A stretch of 64,000 bases of DNA from Planctomycetales bacterium (GTDB lineage Bacteria; Planctomycetota; Planctomycetia; Isosphaerales; Isosphaeraceae): positions 54,538 to 118,537 of the forward strand of contig DAIDHB010000304.1 in the NCBI GenBank assembly GCA_027452145.1, read 5' to 3'. Made by a program: the position numbers and the translations under genes. The notes beneath the pieces were generated by a model. It was not told the origin of the DNA and made no database searches. It saw only the letters and a list, made by a program, of their open reading frames with translations. This document shows, piece after piece, positions 51,995-58,730 of this stretch. How positions within the stretch are numbered: the first letter of the stretch is position 1; each line of letters begins with the position of its first letter.

Positions 51995-52690
51995 ATGAAA
52001 ACGGCAGTTACTCGCCCGAAAAACACGCCGAACGCGTCGCGGACGGCCCGAGGTTCGTTGTCGCTGAAGCACCGGGCCTACGCCGCGCTCAAGGACCGGC
52101 TGCTCTCGGGCGCGTTGACGCCGGGGACGTTGCTGTCGGAGCGACGGCTCGCCCAGAGCCTGAAGATGAGCAAGACGCCGGTGCACGGGGCGTTGGAGCG
52201 GCTCGAGGCCGAGGGCTTCGTCACCGTGACCGCCCAACAGGGCATCATCGTCCGCGCCGTCTCGCCCGAAGAAATCGCCGACCACTTCGAGATCCGCGAG
52301 GCGATCGAGACCTTCGTCGTCGCGCGGCTCGCGGGCAAATTAACCTCCGAACAGGCCGGCCTTCTGAAGCAGAACCTCGCCGAGCACCGTCGCGCCGTAC
52401 GACAGGGCGACATCGCCGAGCACATCCGGATCGACTCCGAGTTCCACCTGCACCTCTGCGACTGCCACGGCAACAAAGAGATCACGCGCGCCATGGGCCA
52501 GATCCGCGACAAGATTCACCGGGTGATGCACCACATCTCGACGCGGTTCCCCACGCGGATGAACGGCGCTCTCTCCGAGCACGAGGCGATCGTCGCGGCT
52601 CTGCTCGCGGGCGACGGACCCGCCGCCGCCGATCGCATGACATCCCACCTGCGGAACGGACTCCAAAGCGTCTACGATCGCGCCCCCTGA
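51995..52690 (+). CDS. GntR-family transcriptional regulator (FadR/FCD subfamily)
   Basis: 231 aa. Winged HTH at about 28-95 (YAALKDRLLSGALTPGTLLS, RRLAQSLKMSKTPVHGALER, EAEGFVTV) and C-terminal FCD effector domain (about 105-225) with FEIREAIETFVVARLA, a metal/ligand-type DSEFHLHLCDC and EHEAIVAALLAGD. FCD members typically bind carboxylates or small sugars acids. It is the only transcription factor between two divergent DUF1501/DUF1549 modules, with a promoter and operator-like palindrome just upstream, so it is the probable local regulator. Confidence 0.93.
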   Translation: MKTAVTRPKNTPNASRTARGSLSLKHRAYAALKDRLLSGALTPGTLLSERRLAQSLKMSKTPVHGALERLEAEGFVTVTAQQGIIVRAVSPEEIADHFEIREAIETFVVARLAGKLTSEQAGLLKQNLAEHRRAVRQGDIAEHIRIDSEFHLHLCDCHGNKEITRAMGQIRDKIHRVMHHISTRFPTRMNGALSEHEAIVAALLAGDGPAAADRMTSHLRNGLQSVYDRAP

Positions 52691-52776
52691 GCGCCCCTCC
52701 TGCAATTCCAGACGCTGCGTCCGCGCTCCGTTTCGACGCTCGCCCGACCCCGCCGACTCCGAACCCCGCCCAAGGG

Positions 52777-52805
52777 TTTACACACCGCGTTTGTTACGTT
52801 ATAAA
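52777..52805 (+). promoter_or_regulatory. Sigma-70-type promoter upstream of the DUF1549/coiled-coil operon
   Basis: TTTACA (52777-52782), 17-bp spacer, TATAAA (52800-52805). Both boxes and the spacing are close to consensus in an otherwise GC-rich stretch. Just downstream GATGTT and AACATC (about 52807-52830) form a 6-bp inverted repeat that might be an operator. The leader to ATG 52910 would be about 100 nt. Confidence 0.65.
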
Positions 52806-52909
52806 CGATGTTGAAGATCGGTTAAACATCCGCCGGTGCGCTGCCGATGCGGGCAAACGAACGCCGAACCCCCTCCGCATTTTGGTTCGGACGTCGCGAG
52901 GCCTCCCTC

Positions 52910-55801
52910 ATGCCGAACCCGATTCCGCGATTGAACGTGCTTCGATGCGCCCTCGTGTGCGTTCTGGGCTGCGCGACTTCCGCGGCTCTGGCCGGGTCCG
53001 ACGCGACGAAATCCCCGCTCCACGAACGCATCGACCGCCTCATCGAAGCGAGCGCCGCCGCGCCGGCCACCCCTCTGGCGAGCGACTCCGAATTCCTTCG
53101 TCGCGTCGCGCTTGACCTCACCGGCATGCCGCCGTCGCCCGACGAGGTCCGCGCGTTTCTGGCCGATCCCGCCGCCGATAAGCGCGCCAAAGTCGTCGAC
53201 CGGCTGCTCGAAAGCCCGCTCCACGCGCGCTTCTTCGCGACGACCCTCGACCTCATGCTCATGGAGCGACGTCCAAATCAGTCCGTGACCGACGACGAGT
53301 GGCACGACTATTTGCTGACCGCCGCGCGTGAAAATCGCCCCCTCAATCTACTCTTCCGAGAAATCCTCGGCACCGACGGCACCGACCCGAAGCTCCGCCC
53401 CGCTGCGCGGTTTTACCTCGATCGCGGCGCGGAGCCAAACCTGATCACTCGCGACGTCGGGCGAATCGTCTTCGGACGCGACATGCAGTGCGCTCAGTGT
53501 CACAATCACCCGCTCATCGAAGATTACCAACAGTCGGACTATCACGGCCTACTCGCTTTTTTTAGCTCCTCGTACGCACTCACTCGCAAAGAAGCAGGCA
53601 AGGACAAGCTTTATTACGCGGAGAAAGCGGGCGTCGATCAGAAATTCGACTCGGTGTTCGTGAAAAACGACGCGCATTTGACGGGCCCGCGGCTGCTCGG
53701 CGGCGCGGAACTGATCGAGCCTGAGTTGCCGCCGGGCGCAGAGTATCGCATCGCGCCCGCGGACAACGTTCTGCCCGTTCCGAAATCCAGCCGCCGCGCG
53801 CAACTGGCGGCGCTCGCCACCGACGGCTCGAATCTCGCGTTCAATCATAACATCGCAAATCGACTTTGGGCGGTTCTGATGGGCCGCGGCCTCGTGCATC
53901 CGCTCGACCTGCACCACCCCGCGAATCCGCCCAGTAACCCGGCGCTGTTGGCGATGCTCGCCGACGAGCTGGTCGCGCTGCGGTTCGACGCCAGAGCCTT
54001 CTTGCGAGAATTGGCGCTCACTCGCACGTATCAGCGGTCGATCGACACGCCGGCGGTCGAGCCGTCGCGGGCGAGCGAGATCGCGTCGGCGCTCGCGGAG
54101 GCGAAGGCCGGCATCGACACGCTGACGTCGGCCTCGGAGGCGGCGCAAGAGGAATACGGAAAAGCAATTCGGGCGTGGCACAAAGCCGAGTCGGCGCTTG
54201 TTCCGGCGGTCGCCGAGGTCGATCAGGCGCTCGCGAAGCACGTCGCCGCCTCGAAAAAGTTGGACGACGCGGAGAAAGCGGTCAACGCCCTCGCGGCGGC
54301 GATCGCAACCCGCGGCGAGGCCTCGAAGCTGCTCGCCGAGGCTGCCTCGAAGGCCCGCGACGTCCTCAAAAAACTGCCCAAAGAACCCGAGGTCGCCGCC
54401 GCCGCGCAGAAGCTCGAAGACCGCGCGAAAGCACTGACCGCCGAGATCGCGGGCTTGCAAAAGACCACCCCCGATAAAGCCGCCGCGCTTAAAAAAGCCT
54501 CCGACGAGCGTGCCGCCGCGGCGAAACCGGTCGAGGCGGCGCGATCGAAGACGTTGCCTCTGCGCACAACGGTGAGGGCGCAAGAGCGGCTCGTGATCGC
54601 GGCGAGGCGGCGGGCGTCCGAGACGCGCGTCGCGCTCGAAGAGCGCAAAAAGCGGGTCGACCTGCTCGAAACGGAGCTGCAAGTCGCGACGCTGCGGTCG
54701 GCCGCGGAGGCGTCGTCGCGAACGGTCGCGGCGGCGCGCGAAGCGGTCGATCAATCCGAAAAGCGCGCGGCGGCGGCGGCCGCGGACCGCGTGCGCGGAC
54801 AGTCCGAGTCGCAGGTCGCCGAGCAAGCCCGCGTCGCCGCGGCAAAGGCTGTGGATGCGGCTCAAACGGCGTTCGATCGGCATCAAAAGAGCGTGGCGAG
54901 CGTCGATGCGGCCCGCGCCGCGGTCGGAATCGCGCTCGGGAATTTTCCGAACGACGCCGACTTAAGCAAGGCTGCGGCTCTTATGAAGGCGAAGGCCGAC
55001 GAGCTGCATTCGGTGACGAGCCATGCGCGGTCGGCGCTCGACGGGGCCTCGACGGCGCTGCGGAGGGCGACCGAGGCGCGCGCCGCCGCCGAGCGTGCTC
55101 TCGGCGCGTCGTCGGCCTTGAAAACGCGTCGCGACGCCGAACTCGTCGCCGCTCGCCAGGCGTTGTCGGCCGCGGAGGCGAAGTCGCAAGAGTTGCGGTC
55201 CGAGCTCGCGGCCGCGTCCGAGCAACTGACGACGATGCTCGCGAACAACTTCGAGACCGCGCAGCTCAAGCCGCTCACTCCCGAACAATTCTGCTGGAGC
55301 ATCCTGAAGGCGACCGGGGTCTACGACCGCACCCGCCTCGCCGCGGAGGCCGAGCTGAATAAGACGAAGCCGTTGACCGCGCAGACGCAGTCGGATCCCG
55401 CGCAGGTCCGCGACCGCGCGCGTGCGGTCGAGGAGCGGACGTTCGCCAAATTAAAGGGGAGCATCGGCGCGTTCGCGCGGGTGTACGGCGCGGGCGCGGG
55501 CCAGCCTCAGAACGATTTCTTCGCGACCGCGGACCAGGCGCTGTTCGCGGCGAACGGCGGCGATGTGAACGGCTGGATCGCCCCCGCGGGCGGCAACGTC
55601 ACCGATCGCCTGGCGCGCGCGACCGATCCGCGCAAGGCAGCCGAAGACCTGTACTTAACGATCCTGGCGCGCATGCCGACCGCCGCCGAAACGAACGACG
55701 TCGCGACAGCATTGCAAGTGTCCGCCGCCGCGCGGACCGCCGCGGCGCAAGAGCTGGTTTGGGGACTCCTGACGTCGGTCGAATTCCGGTTCAATCACTG
55801 A
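52910..55801 (+). CDS. DUF1549/DUF1553 exported protein with long coiled-coil insert
   Basis: 963 aa from ATG 52910; an earlier in-frame ATG (52847) precedes a less signal-like start. Signal peptide LNVLRCALVCVLGCATSAALAG; DUF1549 (about 35-230) with DSEFLRRVALDLTGMPPSPD and CAQCHNHP near 193; a DUF1553-like part (about 290-385, NHNIANRLWAVLMGRGLVHP). Then about 390 residues (about 385-775) of Ala/Glu/Lys/Arg-rich coiled coil, then a C-terminal DUF1553 end (about 780-963, LKPLTPEQFCWSILKATGVY and TILARMPTAAETNDVA). No PSCyt1 cytochrome domain is present, unlike 49655-51892. The coiled coil may form a rod between surface domains. Operon with the next two genes. Confidence 0.9.
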   Translation: MPNPIPRLNVLRCALVCVLGCATSAALAGSDATKSPLHERIDRLIEASAAAPATPLASDSEFLRRVALDLTGMPPSPDEVRAFLADPAADKRAKVVDRLLESPLHARFFATTLDLMLMERRPNQSVTDDEWHDYLLTAARENRPLNLLFREILGTDGTDPKLRPAARFYLDRGAEPNLITRDVGRIVFGRDMQCAQCHNHPLIEDYQQSDYHGLLAFFSSSYALTRKEAGKDKLYYAEKAGVDQKFDSVFVKNDAHLTGPRLLGGAELIEPELPPGAEYRIAPADNVLPVPKSSRRAQLAALATDGSNLAFNHNIANRLWAVLMGRGLVHPLDLHHPANPPSNPALLAMLADELVALRFDARAFLRELALTRTYQRSIDTPAVEPSRASEIASALAEAKAGIDTLTSASEAAQEEYGKAIRAWHKAESALVPAVAEVDQALAKHVAASKKLDDAEKAVNALAAAIATRGEASKLLAEAASKARDVLKKLPKEPEVAAAAQKLEDRAKALTAEIAGLQKTTPDKAAALKKASDERAAAAKPVEAARSKTLPLRTTVRAQERLVIAARRRASETRVALEERKKRVDLLETELQVATLRSAAEASSRTVAAAREAVDQSEKRAAAAAADRVRGQSESQVAEQARVAAAKAVDAAQTAFDRHQKSVASVDAARAAVGIALGNFPNDADLSKAAALMKAKADELHSVTSHARSALDGASTALRRATEARAAAERALGASSALKTRRDAELVAARQALSAAEAKSQELRSELAAASEQLTTMLANNFETAQLKPLTPEQFCWSILKATGVYDRTRLAAEAELNKTKPLTAQTQSDPAQVRDRARAVEERTFAKLKGSIGAFARVYGAGAGQPQNDFFATADQALFAANGGDVNGWIAPAGGNVTDRLARATDPRKAAEDLYLTILARMPTAAETNDVATALQVSAAARTAAAQELVWGLLTSVEFRFNH

Positions 55802-55834
55802 GACGCCTCCCATACTCGGAAAGGAAGGCCGGTC

Positions 55835-57127
55835 ATGAAGTGCACTTATTCCTGCGGGTCGCCCGAGCACAACGCGGCGCGTCGGCGTTTTTTGGCGGGT
55901 CTCGCGGCGACGGCGGCGGGGCCGGTCGCGGGGGGTTTGGGGGTGTTTTCGAGCCCGATCGCGGCCGCGCAACTGGCGGCGGGACAGAAGCGCGTCGTGG
56001 TCTTTAACATGCACGGCGGCCTCAGCCAGCTCGAAAGTTGGGACCCGAAGCCGGGCACCGAGACCGGCGGCCCGTTCCGATCGATCGAGACCTCTGTGCC
56101 GGGGATTCGGATTTCGGAACTGCTGCCGAACGTCGCGCGACAGATGCATCACCTCTGCCTAGTCCGCGGCGTGAACACGCACGAGGACGACCACGGCAAG
56201 GGGACGTACATGATGCTGACGGGTCGTCGACAGACGCCCGCGGCGGAGTATCCCAACATCGGGGCGGTGTGCGCGAAGGCGATGACGCCCGGCGAGAGCG
56301 CCCTGCCGGGCAACATATTGATCACCCCCGGCGGCTCGGGCGGCCGCGCGAACGACTCCGCTTATCTTGGCCCGAAGTACGCCGGCATCGCGCTCGGCAA
56401 CGGCCAACCGCCGCAATACACGACGCGTCCGGGGCACGTCACCGAGCCCTTCGACGCCGCCCGCAACGACTTCCGCAAGCGCGTCAACGAACGGTTCTTG
56501 AGCCGTCGACGCACCGCGATCACCGAGGCGTACGTCTATTCGTACGAGCAGGCCGCGCTCTTGATGCGGCAACGCGAGGTGTTTGACGTCGCGAAGGAGC
56601 CGCCGAAAGATCACGACCGCTACGGCAAGTACGACTTCGGACGCCACTGCCTGCTCGCCCGGCGCTTGCTCGAAAAGGGGGTCACGTTCGTGCAAGTGTC
56701 GCACTCCAACTACGATACGCACAACGAGAACTTCAATTTTCACATCGAGCAGCTCGGCGAGTTCGACCGCTCGTTCGCGGCGTTCGTCGCGGACCTGGCC
56801 GACCGCGGGATGCTCGACTCGACCTTGATCGTCGTGCTCTCCGAATTCGGCAGGACGCCGAACATCAACCTTTATTATGGACGCGACCACTGGTCGCGTG
56901 CCTGGACGGTGCTGGTCTCGGGAGCGAAGGTGCAGCGCGGCGTCGCGTACGGCAAGACGAACGCGAAGGGGACCGAGGTCGTTGACGGACAGGTTGACCA
57001 CGCCAACCTCTTCCACACCTACCTGCAAGCCGTCGGAGTCGACTCCACCGACAACTTCGACATCGAAGGCCGCGAGGTGCCGATCGCCGACCCCGCCTCG
57101 AAGGCGATCAAGCAAATCCTGGCGTGA
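55835..57127 (+). CDS. DUF1501 family exported protein, operon with coiled-coil protein
   Basis: 430 aa. Tat-like signal NAARRRFLAGLAATAAGPVA, then VVVFNMHGGLSQLESWDPKP near residue 52, LCLVRGVNTHEDDHGKGTYM, and later LLARRLLEKGVTFVQVSHSN, NFHIEQLGEFDRSFAAFVAD, EFGRTPNIN and a C-terminal HTYLQAVGVDSTDNF. These are DUF1501 features. It starts 33 bp after the coiled-coil gene and its stop overlaps the start of the WD40 gene (GTGA), so the three are one transcript. CTYSCGSPEH at the N-terminus has two extra Cys. Confidence 0.94.
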   Translation: MKCTYSCGSPEHNAARRRFLAGLAATAAGPVAGGLGVFSSPIAAAQLAAGQKRVVVFNMHGGLSQLESWDPKPGTETGGPFRSIETSVPGIRISELLPNVARQMHHLCLVRGVNTHEDDHGKGTYMMLTGRRQTPAAEYPNIGAVCAKAMTPGESALPGNILITPGGSGGRANDSAYLGPKYAGIALGNGQPPQYTTRPGHVTEPFDAARNDFRKRVNERFLSRRRTAITEAYVYSYEQAALLMRQREVFDVAKEPPKDHDRYGKYDFGRHCLLARRLLEKGVTFVQVSHSNYDTHNENFNFHIEQLGEFDRSFAAFVADLADRGMLDSTLIVVLSEFGRTPNINLYYGRDHWSRAWTVLVSGAKVQRGVAYGKTNAKGTEVVDGQVDHANLFHTYLQAVGVDSTDNFDIEGREVPIADPASKAIKQILA

Positions 57128-58188
57128 CGGATCGAAGTTTTTTAAAGCTCAAAGGTGCGTTCGTGAATCCCCACGCCGACGGACTTCCCGCGGGGCTCGA
57201 CCCCAAACAGGCGCACGTCGTCGCTCAATGGCAAACCGAGCGGCCGGTGGTCTGTTGCCGTTTCGACCCGCAAGGACGTTACGTGTTTTGCGGCCTCGAG
57301 GGTTCCAACTTGCAGCGGTTCAACCTCGGCGACGGCAAGCCGCTCGCGTACGCCGGGGCGCATGAATCCTGGGTGTTTTCGATCGCGTTCAGCCCCGACG
57401 GCGGCAGCGTCTGGAGCGGCGGCGGCGACGGTCGGATCGTGGTTTGGGAGACGGCCGCCGCGACGCCAAAGCCGATGCGCACGATCGAGGCGCATCAAGG
57501 CTGGGTCCGCGCGCTCGGGGTCAGTCGCGACGGCGCGATTCTGGCGAGCGGCGGCAACGACCGGCTGGTCAAGCTCTGGGATGCCAGAACAGGCGCTGCG
57601 CTGCGGCAAATGACCGGCCACTCCGGCCATATTTATTCGATGGAGTTCCACCCGAACGGCAAGACGCTGCTCACCGGCGACCTGATGGGCGCGGTCAACG
57701 AGTGGGACCTCGCCTCGGGCAAGCTGCTGGGGACGTTCGACGCAAAGGAGCTGCATTCGTACAACGGCGGCCAGCAGGTTGACTTTGGGGGCGTGCGCGG
57801 GCTCGCGATCACTCCCGACGGCAAGTTTCTCGCGGCGGGCGGGCTGTACAAGGCCACGAACCCGCTCGGAGCGGTGCACGAGCCGATCGCGCTGTTGTTT
57901 GACGGCGGCACGCGGAAGAATTTGAAGACGCTCCTGGCCGACGGCATCACCGGCGGCGTGCTCTGGCGTCTTCGTTACCTTGCCGACGGCACGTTGACGG
58001 GTGCTTGCGGCGGCTCGAACGGCGGCCTCCTGCTTTTCTGGAAGGCCGACGCGCCGAAGGACTTCCACCGACTCGCGCTGCCGAACATCCTCCGCGACAT
58101 GGACCTTCATCCCGACGGCCTGCGGATCGCGACGGCGCACCACGACCGGCACGTCCGCATCACGCGCCTCGACGCGAAGAAGGCGTAA
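57124..58188 (+). CDS. WD40-repeat protein
   Basis: 354 aa starting at a GTG that overlaps the DUF1501 stop by four bases. Repeats typical of WD40 propellers: GAHESWVFSIAFSPDGGSVW, EAHQGWVRALGVSRDGAILA, GHSGHIYSMEFHPNGKTLLT, each with GH/SD-type ends and WDARTG or WDLASG; the last blade has MDLHPDGLRIATAHHDRHVR. About seven blades fit. No signal peptide, so it is probably cytoplasmic unlike its exported operon partners. It may scaffold or signal for the DUF1501 module; the role is inferred from the operon only. Confidence 0.92.
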   Translation: MTDRSFLKLKGAFVNPHADGLPAGLDPKQAHVVAQWQTERPVVCCRFDPQGRYVFCGLEGSNLQRFNLGDGKPLAYAGAHESWVFSIAFSPDGGSVWSGGGDGRIVVWETAAATPKPMRTIEAHQGWVRALGVSRDGAILASGGNDRLVKLWDARTGAALRQMTGHSGHIYSMEFHPNGKTLLTGDLMGAVNEWDLASGKLLGTFDAKELHSYNGGQQVDFGGVRGLAITPDGKFLAAGGLYKATNPLGAVHEPIALLFDGGTRKNLKTLLADGITGGVLWRLRYLADGTLTGACGGSNGGLLLFWKADAPKDFHRLALPNILRDMDLHPDGLRIATAHHDRHVRITRLDAKKA

Positions 58189-58393
58189 CCCGGGCGGTGC
58201 CTGAGCGCGCACAGAGCGTGGTTGCGCGCGACGCTTGGTCGCGCGTCGAGAATCCCCACCCACTCGATTTGTCTCGTCCAAGTCGGAAACAGGTCGATCG
58301 ACTTGCTGCTTCCTCGTTGATTCGAGCGCCGGCGACGGTTCGCGTAAAACATATTCCGTGCTCAAGGCGGGCACGGAAGCAATCGGCTACGAC

Positions 58394-58433
58394 AAGCCCT
58401 TCGACACCGCATGGTGCGTGAGAGGGCTTTTTT
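58394..58433 (+). terminator. Intrinsic terminator-like hairpin with T-run
   Basis: AAGCCCT (58394-58400) pairs with AGGGCTT (58423-58429), and an inner CACC/GGTG stem lies in the loop. A run of six T follows (58428-58433). It fits transcript termination of the 52910-58188 operon, about 210 bp after the WD40 stop. A second hairpin without T-run (GCGCGAC/GTCGCGC) is at 58226-58244. The gap 58189-58503 has no gene. Confidence 0.65.
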
Positions 58434-58503
58434 GCTTTCTCAGAGGCGAAGGGCCCGGTTTGAGAACATCCAGGAGCGACCGGGGCCGCTGAGGGAGCGA
58501 GGC

Positions 58504-58710
58504 ATGACAACTGCAAACGAGTGCGTGGTGGCGATCTACGTCGACCGGACGTCGCACCAATGGGTGGTGCGCGACGCCGACGGCCGACTCTGGACACTGA
58601 CGTCCATCAAACAGTCTTGGGAGAACAGGCAACCATTCATCCCCAACGACGAGACCGAGCTTGAGTCTGTCCCGAGACATTACAAAGCCGTGCTCGGCCT
58701 GCCGTATTAA
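58504..58710 (+). CDS. Small conserved-looking protein, unknown function (68 aa)
   Basis: From ATG 58504 with GAGGGAG upstream. MTTANECVVAIYVDRTSHQW begins a compact beta-rich protein, with VVRDADGRLWTLTSIKQSWE, then ELESVPRHYKAVLGLPY. It has no signal or membrane segment. The short strand pattern with Trp residues suggests an SH3-like barrel, but no family is named. It ends 20 bp before the glycoside hydrolase gene and probably shares its transcript. Confidence 0.75.
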   Translation: MTTANECVVAIYVDRTSHQWVVRDADGRLWTLTSIKQSWENRQPFIPNDETELESVPRHYKAVLGLPY

Positions 58711-58730
58711 CAAGGGAACGAGAGTCCAAA

